Source: Bog-473 sp963804055 | GTDB lineage: Bacteria > Actinomycetota > Acidimicrobiia > Acidimicrobiales > RAAP-2 | NCBI GenBank assembly: GCA_963804055.1 | Contig: CAWDOU010000013.1 | Location: 372,001-436,000 of the forward strand | Length of the DNA stretch: 64,000 nucleotides | Direction of reading: 5' to 3' | Part shown: positions 7,301 to 16,299 of the stretch, one piece after another | Layout of the letters: each line of letters opens with the position of its first letter | Numbering within the stretch: position 1 is the stretch's first letter | Program-made: the position numbers and the translations under genes | The notes under the pieces: generated by a model | Told to the model about the DNA's origin: nothing | The model's input: only the letters and a program-made list of their open reading frames with translations | Databases searched by the model: none

Positions 7301-9279
7301 GATGCGACGCTATTCGCCCCGCCCGACTCGTAGCGCGCCAGGACCCTTCGGGCCGCGTCCGCCGCCAGGCCGGTCAGCTCGGGTGGGCTCACGACCCGGA
7401 CCGCGGGGCCGAGTTGCAGCAGGAGGCGCTCGAACCAGGCCATTCCCGAGACGTCGAGCACCACGTCGGTCACGGTCCCGTCGTCGGCGCGTCGCACCGC
7501 CCGCACCGGAACCGATTCGGGCACCCACTGCGCGCCTGAACCGAGCTGCAGGTGGACCTCCACGGCACCGGGGCCGGGTACGAACATCTCCTCGAGGGGT
7601 CGTGGCCGGGTCACCGCCGGCCCGGGGCTGCGCTCGAGCGGACGCACAGCGCCGACGCGGTCGACGCGGAATCGCCGCATGTCGCCGGCCCGGTGGCAGT
7701 AGGCGTCGAGGTACCAGTGCCCGTCGATGGTGGCCACCTGCACCGGCTCCACGACGCGCGTGGTGAGCTCGTCACGCGAGGCCGAGTGGTAGTCGATCTC
7801 CAGGGCCTGGCCTGCCTCGGCCGCATCGCGCACCGCCGCCAGGTGGGCCGGCGCATCGACGTCGAGGCCGACCACCTCCCGGGATCCCAGCGCGGCGTCG
7901 AGCTTGGCCAGGGCCCGACGCAGCGCACCGTCGTCCGAGCCCGGTACCGTCAGCAGGAGCCGGGCGGAGGCCGCCACGGCGAAGCCCTCGGCGGGGGTCA
8001 ACCGGCGCGGCCGCGCGTACTCCGCCGGCAAGAAGGCCCGAACCGAATGCTCGGACACCTCGATCTCCATGAGCGTGTCCGGCGTGTAGGGCGGAATGCC
8101 GCAGCATGCCGCCAGCTCCAGTTCGGCCACCAGCTCCTTCTCGCTCATGCCGAAGCGCCGCGCCGCGTCCGCGATGGGCGCCTCGCCCACCTGGGCCAGC
8201 CAGCCGACGAGCGCCAGCAGGCGACGGAGGCGCCGGCTCGTCTCCTGGCCCGGCGCGCTGCGCGGCGAAGCCGGCTCCTCCTCGGCCGCCGAGGCCTCGA
8301 AGGCGGGGACGGATGCGTCCGCCGCTGCGTCCGCCGAGGCGGCGGAGGCCGTCATCGCTTCGAGCCAGCCGACCAGCTCGTGACGGAACGCCTCCGGCCC
8401 CGTGACGACGATGTGATCGAGCAGACCGAGCACCCAGGAGCGGATGGACGCGAAGGACGAGACGCCGAGCTCCAGCTCGACGGAGCCGTCGTCCAGCCGG
8501 CGTACCACCTTGTCCTCACCGACCTCGTCGACCACCCGCCGTGCCTCGAGCGCGTCGACCCTCGCCTGCATGGCGACCCTGTCTTCCCCTTCGACCTCCC
8601 ACGGCTCTTCGGGCAGCGCCGCTTTCACATCCACCGTGACGTCGTCGGGCACCAACGCCTCGCCCGCCTCGCCCCGGGAGACCTCCCCTTCGATGCGGTC
8701 CACGCGGAACGTGCGCACCGCAGCGCGGTCCAGGTCCCAGGCCACCAGGTACCAATGGCCGAAGCGGAACCACAGGCCGACGGGCGCCACGCGTCGCGCG
8801 TCGCCCCGGTAGGCGAAAGTCGCACTGGCATGCGTGCGCACGGCCTCGAAGAGCTCGATGAGCGCGGCCGAGGGGACCATGGACGCCATCGGGCGCACGT
8901 CGCCCAGCCCGGCCGCGCCCAACTTCAGCAGTGCATCACGACCACTAGGATCGCCCAGGTGGACGCCGGCAACGGCGAGGTGGAGCGCAACCTGCTCATC
9001 GGGTTCGAGGTCGAGGTCGGGCAGGTAGAACGACTCACGGTCGATCTGGTACCCGTATTGCTCGTGCCCGGGCAGGCGTTGCGTGAGGACCGGGATGCCC
9101 TCGTCACGCAGCAGCCTCTTGTCCCGCTCGAAGGCCTGGCGTCGGGCGGAGTGCTCGGTGGGGTAGCCGGGCACCTGATGCGCGATGGCGTCGAGGGTCA
9201 GCGGCTGGCGCGTGTCGAGCAGCACCAGCACCAGGTCGGTGACGCGCTCGAGCCGGTCGAGCTTCGCGGGGGCCTCCAT
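7297..9279 (-). CDS. pafBC: Fused PafB-PafC WYL-domain transcriptional regulator
   Basis: In mycobacteria PafB and PafC are separate, adjacent proteins that together activate the LexA/RecA-independent DNA-damage response. Here one 660-residue chain carries both. The first half starts with a winged-helix region (LDRLERVTDLVLVLLDTRQP) and a WYL segment (RVAPVGLWFRFGHWYLVAWD). An alanine/serine-rich linker follows at about residues 330-375. The second half repeats the plan with a second helix-turn-helix (RRLLALVGWLAQVGEAPIAD) and second WYL segment (VEPVQVATIDGHWYLDAYCH). The ATG start is used because the helix-turn-helix begins there. It runs into the F420 reductase gene with an ATGA overlap. 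The expected neighbouring proteasome accessory genes are absent. Confidence 0.85.
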   Translation of the reverse strand: MEAPAKLDRLERVTDLVLVLLDTRQPLTLDAIAHQVPGYPTEHSARRQAFERDKRLLRDEGIPVLTQRLPGHEQYGYQIDRESFYLPDLDLEPDEQVALHLAVAGVHLGDPSGRDALLKLGAAGLGDVRPMASMVPSAALIELFEAVRTHASATFAYRGDARRVAPVGLWFRFGHWYLVAWDLDRAAVRTFRVDRIEGEVSRGEAGEALVPDDVTVDVKAALPEEPWEVEGEDRVAMQARVDALEARRVVDEVGEDKVVRRLDDGSVELELGVSSFASIRSWVLGLLDHIVVTGPEAFRHELVGWLEAMTASAASADAAADASVPAFEASAAEEEPASPRSAPGQETSRRLRRLLALVGWLAQVGEAPIADAARRFGMSEKELVAELELAACCGIPPYTPDTLMEIEVSEHSVRAFLPAEYARPRRLTPAEGFAVAASARLLLTVPGSDDGALRRALAKLDAALGSREVVGLDVDAPAHLAAVRDAAEAGQALEIDYHSASRDELTTRVVEPVQVATIDGHWYLDAYCHRAGDMRRFRVDRVGAVRPLERSPGPAVTRPRPLEEMFVPGPGAVEVHLQLGSGAQWVPESVPVRAVRRADDGTVTDVVLDVSGMAWFERLLLQLGPAVRVVSPPELTGLAADAARRVLARYESGGANSVAS

Positions 9280-9308
9280 CGCCCAGAGCCTACGGCGGGA
9301 GACCACCC

Positions 9309-10187
9309 GTGATCGCCGCCGGCCATCCCTTCGACTGGCATTTGCACCTGTTCTGGCTCCTGGCCCTGCTGGGCCTGGCGGCCGGCTATCTGTGGACGAC
9401 ACGGCAACCGGCGAACGTTGCGTCCGCACGCCAGAAGGTCCTCTTCTTCTGTGGCCTCGCCCTTCTGGCGGCCGCGCTCACCTGGCCGCTGGGCGACCTG
9501 GCCAGCCACTGGTTGCTCCTGGCTCTGGTGCTCCAGCGGCTGTTGCTGACCCTGGCCGTGCCGCCCCTCCTGGTCCTCGGGACACCGCGCCCGGTCATTG
9601 CGCGCCTGACCCGGCCCGCCGCGGTCGACGCCGTGCTGCGGGTCGCGGTGCGCCCGGCCCCCGCCGTGGCCATCGTCACCGTGGTGGCCGTCGGCACGCT
9701 GACCGTCGGCGCGGTGAACCTGGCGGCACAGTCACCGGCGGCCCTGGTGGCCATCCAATTGCTCGTGCTCGCATCGGGCTTCGTGCTGTGGGCACCGGTC
9801 CTGACCGAGCTCCCCGGGGCGCAGCATCTCTCGGCGTTGGGGCGGGGCGGCTATCTGATCGTCCAGTCGATCGTGCCCAGCTTCCTGTCCATCGTCTGGA
9901 TCTTCGCCCGGCACCCCCTCTACAGCGCATTCACCCACAAGGGCACCGTCGTGGGCATGACGCCGCTGCTCGATCAGGAGCTGGCCGGCTTCCTGGCCAA
10001 GCTCAGCACCATCGCCGTCCTCTGGACCGTGGCGTTCGTGATCATGACGCGGGCCCAGGCGGACGAGACGTCGGGCCGCGACGTCGACCCGCTGGTGTGG
10101 TCCGACGTCGAGCGCGAGATCGAGCGCGCCGACCGGCGCGACCGTCGGCAGGGGTGGCCGGGATCCCCGCCACCGGGCTCCTTCTGA
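9309..10187 (+). CDS. ctaG: CtaG-family cytochrome c oxidase assembly membrane protein
   Basis: Multi-pass membrane protein of the caa3-type CtaG family, thought to help copper-centre assembly in the terminal oxidase. The 292 residues hold about seven hydrophobic segments. Family landmarks include HPFDWHLHLFWLLALLGL at the N-terminus, LTWPLGDLASHWLLLALVLQ with its histidine, LTLAVPPLLVLGTP and the FARHPLYSAF loop. The C-terminus is a charged cytoplasmic tail. The GTG start is 30 bases from the divergent PafBC start, so the two promoters must overlap or the transcripts be nearly leaderless. Confidence 0.85.
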   Translation: MIAAGHPFDWHLHLFWLLALLGLAAGYLWTTRQPANVASARQKVLFFCGLALLAAALTWPLGDLASHWLLLALVLQRLLLTLAVPPLLVLGTPRPVIARLTRPAAVDAVLRVAVRPAPAVAIVTVVAVGTLTVGAVNLAAQSPAALVAIQLLVLASGFVLWAPVLTELPGAQHLSALGRGGYLIVQSIVPSFLSIVWIFARHPLYSAFTHKGTVVGMTPLLDQELAGFLAKLSTIAVLWTVAFVIMTRAQADETSGRDVDPLVWSDVEREIERADRRDRRQGWPGSPPPGSF

Positions 10188-10232
10188 CCTGACTGTTGGA
10201 CGCGGCCATTGGAAGTAGCGTCTGCTGCTCGT

Positions 10233-10676
10233 ATGGAGGAGGCGTGGTCCGTGCCCGGCGTCTACCTCCTGACGGAGGGGCGAGAGGGCGAGGTCGCCGT
10301 TCCGGAGCTGACGCTGAGCTTCCTCGATTCCGGGCTTGCTCTCGACAAGGGCGACGGTGAGCCGGTGTGGGACAGCGCGTGGGGGGGTCTCGAGGAGATG
10401 TCGCCCGTCGAGCGTTCAGTCCTGCCCGACGGCCGCGACGGTGTGGTCATCGTGGTGGTCGAACAAGGACGCCGTCGCAGTCACCGCTTCGTCCTGGCCA
10501 CGGACGACCCGCCGGCCACCGAGGCCGCCGTCAGGGAGCGCGCCATCGCGCACGGGCTGCGGACACGATCACCGCGGCGGGCCGTGTCTCGCCTGTTGCT
10601 CGTGACGGTCGTACTGGCAGCGCTGGCGGCCATGACAGCCCTGCTGCTCTCGGCCGCACACGTCATCCACCTCTGA
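10233..10676 (+). CDS. Hypothetical protein with C-terminal membrane anchor
   Basis: I do not recognise a family. The roughly 147-residue product has a mixed beta-rich soluble part (VPELTLSFLDSGLALDKGD, VVIVVVEQGRRRSHRFVLA) that reads like a small PH-like domain, then a single C-terminal membrane helix (LLLVTVVLAALAAMTALLL). The start is uncertain: TTG at 10209, ATG at 10233 or GTG at 10251 are all in frame, and the GGAGGAGG at about 10236 would serve the last. It follows ctaG closely on the same strand. Confidence 0.6.
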   Translation: MEEAWSVPGVYLLTEGREGEVAVPELTLSFLDSGLALDKGDGEPVWDSAWGGLEEMSPVERSVLPDGRDGVVIVVVEQGRRRSHRFVLATDDPPATEAAVRERAIAHGLRTRSPRRAVSRLLLVTVVLAALAAMTALLLSAAHVIHL

Positions 10677-10681
10677 CGCTT

Positions 10682-10704
10682 CTGACGCGCGCGTCGGGCG
10701 TCAG
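10682..10704. terminator. Weak hairpin between convergent genes
   Basis: Arms CTGACGC and GCGTCAG close a nine-base loop between the ends of two convergent hypothetical genes, overlapping the stop of the minus-strand one. There is no T-run, so a terminator role is only a suggestion. Confidence 0.35.
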
Positions 10705-11027
10705 GCCAGCGAGGCGCTCCTGAGCTCGTCGAGCGAAAGCTCGGCGGTCTGGTTGCCGCCGCACTGCGGGCAGTGCTCCACATGGCGCCACGACCGGAGC
10801 AGCCGGGTGCCTTCGGGGTTGAGCAGCACGACGAACGATTCGGAGATGGGATCGATCTCGAGGCCGTAATAGGCCCGCCACGCGGTGGTGGCGGCGTGGG
10901 CGTCGAGCGCCAGTCCCTTGAGCACGCGGCGGAACCGCATCCTGTCGGTGTCGAAGATCCACGTGCTGTGGCAGGACTCGAGGACGAACAACGCGTCGTC
11001 TGTGGGGGGGACCACATCGCTGATCAT
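10701..11027 (-). CDS. Small conserved-looking hypothetical protein with CPQCGG motif
   Basis: Unrecognised family. The 108-residue soluble protein has an aromatic N-terminal half (CHSTWIFDTDRMRFRRVLKG) and a C-terminal HVEHCPQCGGNQTAELS segment whose cysteine pair could form half of a zinc knuckle. With only this C-x2-C visible, zinc binding would need dimerisation or other ligands. It lies between convergent and divergent neighbours and so is probably monocistronic. Confidence 0.6.
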   Translation of the reverse strand: MISDVVPPTDDALFVLESCHSTWIFDTDRMRFRRVLKGLALDAHAATTAWRAYYGLEIDPISESFVVLLNPEGTRLLRSWRHVEHCPQCGGNQTAELSLDELRSASLA

Positions 11028-11112
11028 GCCGGATCCATTACCGAGTTCGGCGTCGAATGCGCCTCAGCTTCGTTACGAAATTGTGACAATCCGTATTCTC
11101 CCTGGTGAACCC

Positions 11113-12483
11113 CTATTGAGGACCGGCATCATGCTTGCGACCGGCCATCAGCTCCCGTTTCGTCGCCAGCTGCCGCAGGACGCTGCACAGGACGATGCGG
11201 CTCTCCGCCGGGTCCACGACCTGGTCCACCAGGCCCCGCTCCGAAGCCGGCCAGGGGTTGAGGTAGGCGTCCTCGTAGGCGAGCTCACGGTCCGCCCGTT
11301 CCCCGGGCTCCAGGCCCCTGTGGAGGATCTGGACGGCGCCGGAGGCCCCCATGACCGCCACCTCGGCGCCCGGCCAGGCCAGGCAGACGTCATTGCCGAT
11401 CCCCCTGGAGTCCATGACGATGTAGGCGCCGCCGAAGGCCTTGCGCAGGATGAGGCAGAGCCGGGGCACGGTCGCCTGCGCGTAGGCGAAGGCCAGCTCG
11501 GCGCCATGGCGGATCATGCCCCGCCACTCGAGGTCCTTTCCGGGCAGGAACCCCGGTGTGTCGACCAGGCTGACGATGGGCAGGTTGAAGGCGTCACAGA
11601 GCCGGACGAAGCGCGCGCCCTTCTGCGATGCCGCGATGTCGAGGGTCCCGGCCAGGATCCGGGGCTGGTTGGCCACGAACCCGACCGGCATCCCGCCCAG
11701 CCGGGCGAACGCCGTGACCAACTGCCCCGCCCAGCGCGGCCAGAGCTCGCGGAACTCGCCGTCGTCACACAACGCCCGGACCACGTCACGGGCGTCGTAG
11801 GTGGCCGCCTTGCGATCGGGTATGACGGTGCGCAATTCGGGTGTGGGGCGCAACACGGAATCGCCGACCGGCGCCGGCGGCGGGAGCTCGTCGGTGTTGG
11901 ACGGGAGATACTCGAGCAGTTCGGCCACCGCTCCGTCCACGTCGTCGGACTGCACGGCGCACAAGCCGCTGGCCGTGGCGTGGACGGCCGCGCCACCCAG
12001 CTGGCCGATGTCGACCTGAATACCGGTGAATTCCGCCACCATCTGCGGTCCCGACACGAAGGCCACCGCCTCGGAGCTCATGACGACCAGGTCGGAGAGG
12101 CCGAGGAGCAGCGCCGGACCCGAGACCACGGGGCCTGTGGCGGCGGCGATGACGGGAACCTGGCCGCTGCAGCGCGCGATGGCCGCGGCGGCGCGTCCCC
12201 ACCCGTGCAGGGCCGCCACGCCATCGAGCACGTCGGCCCCGCTCGACGCCACGAAGAAGACGAGCGGGATCCCCAGATCGCGGGCCTGGTCGGCCGCCTC
12301 GGCCAGCCGCACGCCGTCGGCGTAGGTGATGGCGCCGCGCCGCATGGTGCCGAGCGATCGCGCAACGACCACATTGCGCCCGCCGATGCGCCCGACCTCC
12401 GACGTGACGGCACCGACGATCCCCTTGCCGACGTCGGGCGCCGCTTCCACTCGGGTCACCGGGACCGAATGTAGACCAGGCAC
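11113..12483 (-). CDS. Acyl-CoA carboxylase carboxyltransferase subunit
   Basis: Carboxyltransferase (beta) subunit type of acetyl/propionyl/methylcrotonyl-CoA carboxylases, moving a carboxyl group from biotin to an acyl-CoA. At 456 residues it is shorter than the usual 510-540, the N-terminal part being reduced. Two crotonase-like halves are visible. The first has GPVVSGPALLLGLSDLVVM. The second has GFVANQPRILAGTLDIAASQ, SLVDTPGFLPGKDLEWRGMI, the LRKAFGGAYIVMDSRGIGND oxyanion loop, and AWPGAEVAVMGASGAVQIL. No biotin carboxylase or carrier gene is adjacent, so its partner is elsewhere. The GTG start is weak; a GTG about seven codons later is possible. Confidence 0.85.
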   Translation of the reverse strand: MPGLHSVPVTRVEAAPDVGKGIVGAVTSEVGRIGGRNVVVARSLGTMRRGAITYADGVRLAEAADQARDLGIPLVFFVASSGADVLDGVAALHGWGRAAAAIARCSGQVPVIAAATGPVVSGPALLLGLSDLVVMSSEAVAFVSGPQMVAEFTGIQVDIGQLGGAAVHATASGLCAVQSDDVDGAVAELLEYLPSNTDELPPPAPVGDSVLRPTPELRTVIPDRKAATYDARDVVRALCDDGEFRELWPRWAGQLVTAFARLGGMPVGFVANQPRILAGTLDIAASQKGARFVRLCDAFNLPIVSLVDTPGFLPGKDLEWRGMIRHGAELAFAYAQATVPRLCLILRKAFGGAYIVMDSRGIGNDVCLAWPGAEVAVMGASGAVQILHRGLEPGERADRELAYEDAYLNPWPASERGLVDQVVDPAESRIVLCSVLRQLATKRELMAGRKHDAGPQ

Positions 12484-12547
12484 CGGTCTCGGTCCTCCGG
12501 TACGGAGCTCCTCCGACGCAGCGAGGTGGTCGCCGGAAGGAGAACGG

Positions 12548-13039
12548 TCAGAGGTGGGTGGCTGCGGGCCGGCGCCAGGGACCGGATCGCCCGCCGGACT
12601 TCTCCCAGAGCGCCAGGTGCTCCACCGTCATGGTGCGGTCCGCCGACTTGCACATGTCGTAGACGGTCAGCGCGGCGACGGCGCACGCGGTCATCGCCTC
12701 CATTTCGACCCCGGTGCGGTCGACTGTCTCGACCTGGGCCTCGACCTCGACGTAGTCGTCGCCGATGGAGAAATTGACGCCGATGGAGCCGACCAGGACG
12801 GGGTGGCACATCGGGATCAGCTCGGCCGTGCGCTTGGCCGCCTGAATCCCGGCGATCCTGGCCGCAGCCAGGACATCACCCTTGGTGATGGCGTTGTTGG
12901 CCACTTTGGTCGTCGTCTCGGGCAACATCGAGACCCGGCACCGGGCCAGGGCCCGGCGATGCGTGGGCTCGCGGGGGGTGACGTCGACCATGCGGGCGCC
13001 GCCCAACGGGTCGAGGTTGGCCAGCATACGGTCGGACAC
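12548..13039 (-). CDS. moaC: Cyclic pyranopterin monophosphate synthase
   Basis: Converts the MoaA product to cyclic pyranopterin monophosphate in molybdenum cofactor synthesis. The 163 residues include MVDVTPREPTHRRALA, the NNAITKGDVLAAARIAGIQA segment, the active-site KRTAELIPMCHPVLV and the dimer-interface GVEMEAMTACAVAALTVYDM. The catalytic lysine and aspartate-rich loop (MCKSADRTM) are present. GTG at 13039 is taken as start; ATG at 13027 would shorten it by four residues. No other mo-co gene is in the window. Confidence 0.93.
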   Translation of the reverse strand: MSDRMLANLDPLGGARMVDVTPREPTHRRALARCRVSMLPETTTKVANNAITKGDVLAAARIAGIQAAKRTAELIPMCHPVLVGSIGVNFSIGDDYVEVEAQVETVDRTGVEMEAMTACAVAALTVYDMCKSADRTMTVEHLALWEKSGGRSGPWRRPAATHL

Positions 13040-13154
13040 GAGGGTGGAGTCTACGACCTGCGTTGACCGCGCTCCGACCTCGCCGCCCCCGTCAGACGGG
13101 TAGACTTGGCAGTCTCAGGCAGTGAGTGCCAACCAGCGGCCCCGGAGGAGTCCC

Positions 13155-13511
13155 TTGCCGACCTATGAATACGCCTGCACGGCATGCGGGCACCGCCTCG
13201 AAGCGGTCCAGAGCTTCACGGACGACCCGCTGACCGAGTGTCCTGAGTGCGGTGGCGCGTTGCGCAAGGTCTACGGGGCTGTCGGCATCGTCCTGAAGGG
13301 CAGCGGCTTCTACAAGAACGACTCGCGCGCGGCATCGAAGGCCAATGGCTCGGGGAAGAAGAGCTCCGACGGCCAGAGCAGCGACACCTCGGGCGGAGAC
13401 TCGTCCGTCAAGGAGTCGCCCGCCAAGAAGGAGTCGGGCTCCGACACGTCCGGCTCTGACAAGAGCACGCCGAGCAAGGAATCCACGCCGGCCTCGAGCA
13501 CGGCCAGCTGA
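13155..13511 (+). CDS. FmdB-type zinc ribbon protein with Ser/Lys-rich tail
   Basis: Small putative regulatory protein of the FmdB/CxxC family. The first 45 residues form the zinc ribbon, starting PTYEYACTACGHRLEAVQS and closing with CPECGGALRKVYG, giving four cysteines in two C-x2-C pairs. The remaining 70 residues are a low-complexity Ser/Gly/Lys/Thr tail, probably unstructured. The TTG start is chosen because a GGAGGAG lies five bases upstream and the family always begins with this PTYEY motif. Function in actinobacteria is unknown. Confidence 0.85.
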   Translation: MPTYEYACTACGHRLEAVQSFTDDPLTECPECGGALRKVYGAVGIVLKGSGFYKNDSRAASKANGSGKKSSDGQSSDTSGGDSSVKESPAKKESGSDTSGSDKSTPSKESTPASSTAS

Positions 13512-13522
13512 GAGGTTGCGGG

Positions 13523-14887
13523 TCAGTCCCCGCTGAGCGCCATGTCGGCGATGGCGAGGGTCTGACCGGCCGCCACCCCCGGCAGCCACCGGAGGTCGCC
13601 GCCGATCTCCACGACCGACTGGAGCATGCGCTGCAGCGTCGAGGCCACGGTCACCTCGCGTACCGGTCGGCCCAGCGCGCCGCCTTCGATCAGCAGGCCC
13701 TCGGCTCCGACCGAGAAGTCGCCGCTCACCGTGTTGACGCCCGAGTGGATCCCCGAGATCGACTGCACGTAGAGGCCTTCGCCGACGGCGGCCAGGATCT
13801 CGTCGTGGCCCTTGGCCCCCGGGGCGAGCACGAGGGCGCGGCACCCCGCCCCCGGAGTCCCGGCGAAGCCGCCCCGCACCGCCGATCCGGTGGACGTGGT
13901 CCCGGCGCGGCGGGCGGAGACCGTGTCGTACACGAACATCCGCAGGATGCCATCCGAGATGAGGACGTTGCGCCTGCAGGCCAGCCCCTCGCCGTCGTGC
14001 GAGGAGGCGCCGTACGCCCGGGCGTCCGTGGGGTCGTCGACCAGGGTGATGCCGCTGGCGGCGATGGCCTCGCCGATGCGGCCGGCGAAGAAGGACCGGC
14101 CCTTCACGACGGCCTCGCCCGACAACGCGGCGGAGATCACGCCCAGCAGCGTGGACACCACCCGCGGGTCGAAGACCACGGTGCAGTGGGTCGACGGCGG
14201 CTTGTGGGCGCCCAGCATGCGGGTGGCCCGGAGCACGGCGTCGTCCATCGCCTCGTCAGGCACCAGATCGGACGGGCCGCGGCCCACACTGAACCCGCCG
14301 CCGGTCTGTGTCTCGGCGCCCTCCCCCACGATCGCATCGACCGAGAGGGAGGCGTTCGTCCGGCGCCGCGAGGAGAGGATGCCGGTGGTGGAGGCGAGCG
14401 CCACCTCGGCCCGGCTGTCCGAGTAGTCGGCCGACGAGACCTGGCGGACTCTCGGGTCGGCGGCCCGCGTCGCCCTCTCCAGCTCGATCGCCATGGCGAT
14501 CTTCTTCTCCATCGGGGTGCTGGCGACACCGTCGTCCCACTGGTCGAGCTCCACCGCCGCCACGCCGTCGGGCACGGCCAGGACGACGTCGGGGTCCGGC
14601 GTCGCGAAGCGCGCGTTGTCGCGGGCGTCGGCCAGGGTGGCGGCAATGACCTCCGGCTCGAGCGACCCGGCCCACGCGAAGCCGACCTGGCTGCCCGCGC
14701 CGTCCGCCTCGCCGACCACGACGCGGATGCCGACGCCGGAGGAGTCGGCCGAGGTCAGGGACTCCACCTCGCCCTCGTAGGCCGCCACCTCGGTCTCGGT
14801 GCCCCGCGTCACGTAGACCTCCATGCCCTCGCCGGGCAGCGCCCGGGCGACGACGGATTGCGCCAGACGGAGCAGGTCGTCGCTCAC
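13523..14887 (-). CDS. tldE: TldD/PmbA-family protein, TldE-type subunit
   Basis: Partner subunit of the TldD/TldE metalloprotease, which degrades unfolded or modified peptides and matures some peptide natural products. The 454 residues lack the HExxxH metal motif, as expected for the TldE/PmbA partner. Typical segments are RDNARFATPDPDVVL, the TGILSSRRRTNASLS strand, FDPRVVSTLLGVISAALSGE, and GIHSGVNTVSGDFSVGAEG near the C-terminus. The GTG start overlaps the tldD stop by four bases, so the subunits are made from one transcript. Confidence 0.9.
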   Translation of the reverse strand: MSDDLLRLAQSVVARALPGEGMEVYVTRGTETEVAAYEGEVESLTSADSSGVGIRVVVGEADGAGSQVGFAWAGSLEPEVIAATLADARDNARFATPDPDVVLAVPDGVAAVELDQWDDGVASTPMEKKIAMAIELERATRAADPRVRQVSSADYSDSRAEVALASTTGILSSRRRTNASLSVDAIVGEGAETQTGGGFSVGRGPSDLVPDEAMDDAVLRATRMLGAHKPPSTHCTVVFDPRVVSTLLGVISAALSGEAVVKGRSFFAGRIGEAIAASGITLVDDPTDARAYGASSHDGEGLACRRNVLISDGILRMFVYDTVSARRAGTTSTGSAVRGGFAGTPGAGCRALVLAPGAKGHDEILAAVGEGLYVQSISGIHSGVNTVSGDFSVGAEGLLIEGGALGRPVREVTVASTLQRMLQSVVEIGGDLRWLPGVAAGQTLAIADMALSGD

Positions 14888-16281
14888 GCCGTCCCCCCGA
14901 GCGTCACGCCGGTGATGCGCAACGTCGCCTGCCCGCAGCCGACCGGGACGCTCTGCCCCGCCTTGCCACAGGTGCCCGGCATCATGTCGAAGTCCGTCGC
15001 CACGGCGTCGATGCGGCGCAGGACCTCGGGCCCGTTGCCGATGAGGTTGGCGTCGCGCAACGGTTCGGTGATGCGTCCGCCCTCAATGAGGTAGGCCTCC
15101 GCCGTCCCGAAGACGAAATCGCCCGTCGCCGTGTTGACCTGCCCGCCGCCGATCCTCTTCACGTAGACGCCCGAGGGGGTCTGGGCCACGATCTCGTCGG
15201 GGTCCTCGGTGCCGGCGAGAAGGTAGGTGTTGGTCATCCGCACCATCGGCAGGTGCTGATAGCTCTGACGGCGCCCGTTGCCCGAGGACTTCCGCCCTTC
15301 CTTGCGCGCCCGCAACCAGTCCCACATGTAGTCGGTGAGGACCCCGTTCTCGATCAGCACGTTGCGACCCGGTGCGCACCCCTCGTCGTCGACGGCGAGG
15401 TTGCCCCACTCCCCCGACACGGTGCCGTCGTCGACCAGGGTCACGAGCGGGCTGGCCACCAGCTGCCCGACCTGGCCGGTGTAGACCGACGCGTCCTTCA
15501 CGATGTGGTCGGCCTCGAGCCCGTGGCCGCACGCCTCGTGGAAGAGGATGCCGCCGCTCCCGCCCGCCAGCACGATCGGCACCTCGCCGGAGGGCGCGGG
15601 CCGGGCCGAGAGCTTCGCCAACGCCCGTGCCGCCGCCATTTCGGCGATGTCCTCGACGCGGTAGCGCTCGAAGATCTCGTACCCCTCGGTGCGGGCGAGC
15701 GACTCGTAGCCCGTCTGCATGCCGGTGTCCCCGTTGGCGACGCACGTGACGCTGAAGCGCGTCCGGATCTGCTCGTCCTCGGCGTGCAGGCCATCCGAAT
15801 TGGCGATGAGGATGCGCCGCCGGCCGTCGCCGGCGCCGACCTGCACCTGGGTGATGGCGTCGCCGGCCGAGCGGGCGGCGTCGTCGGCCCTGGTCAAGAG
15901 CTCCAGCTTGCGCGCCTTGTCCACCGAGTCGGGAGCGGTGCGATCGCCCCGTCCGTGGCTCGTCGCGGGGTCGAGTGCCACCGTGCGCACCCCGCTCCCG
16001 CCCTGTCGGGCCACCGAGGCGGCCGCCCGGGCCGCCGCCAGGAGCCCCCCCTCGCTCAGATCGGCGGTGTGGGCGAATCCGGTCGTCTCGCCGTCGACCA
16101 CCCGGATCCCCGCACCGCGCGTGCGGCCCGAGGACAGCTGCTCGATCTTGCGGTCGTCGAGCTGGGCACTCGACGTCACGGCGTCCTCGGCGAAGACCTC
16201 CGCCATGTCGCCGCCACCGACCAAGGCGGTGGACAGCACGCGTTCGAGCACGTCAGGGTCGATGAGGGCGGTGTCGGTCAC
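14884..16281 (-). CDS. tldD: TldD metalloprotease catalytic subunit
   Basis: Zinc metalloprotease subunit that pairs with TldE. The 465 residues carry the catalytic motif HEACGH at 248-253 (two histidines and Glu249), embedded in GGSGGILFHEACGHGLEADH. Downstream landmarks are NLAVDDEGCAPGRNVLIENG, the conserved RMTNTYLLAG strand and VNTATGDFVFGTAEAYLIEG. The start is GTG. Its start codon lies only 18 bases from the divergent thioesterase start. What peptide it processes here cannot be told; no precursor-peptide gene is seen nearby. Confidence 0.92.
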   Translation of the reverse strand: MTDTALIDPDVLERVLSTALVGGGDMAEVFAEDAVTSSAQLDDRKIEQLSSGRTRGAGIRVVDGETTGFAHTADLSEGGLLAAARAAASVARQGGSGVRTVALDPATSHGRGDRTAPDSVDKARKLELLTRADDAARSAGDAITQVQVGAGDGRRRILIANSDGLHAEDEQIRTRFSVTCVANGDTGMQTGYESLARTEGYEIFERYRVEDIAEMAAARALAKLSARPAPSGEVPIVLAGGSGGILFHEACGHGLEADHIVKDASVYTGQVGQLVASPLVTLVDDGTVSGEWGNLAVDDEGCAPGRNVLIENGVLTDYMWDWLRARKEGRKSSGNGRRQSYQHLPMVRMTNTYLLAGTEDPDEIVAQTPSGVYVKRIGGGQVNTATGDFVFGTAEAYLIEGGRITEPLRDANLIGNGPEVLRRIDAVATDFDMMPGTCGKAGQSVPVGCGQATLRITGVTLGGTA

Positions 16282-16299
16282 GGCAGTATCGTAATCGTC

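Noticed and set aside
14884..16281. TldD/TldE as part of a peptide natural-product cluster
   Set aside because: No precursor peptide or modifying enzyme gene lies nearby, so only the general protease role is supported.
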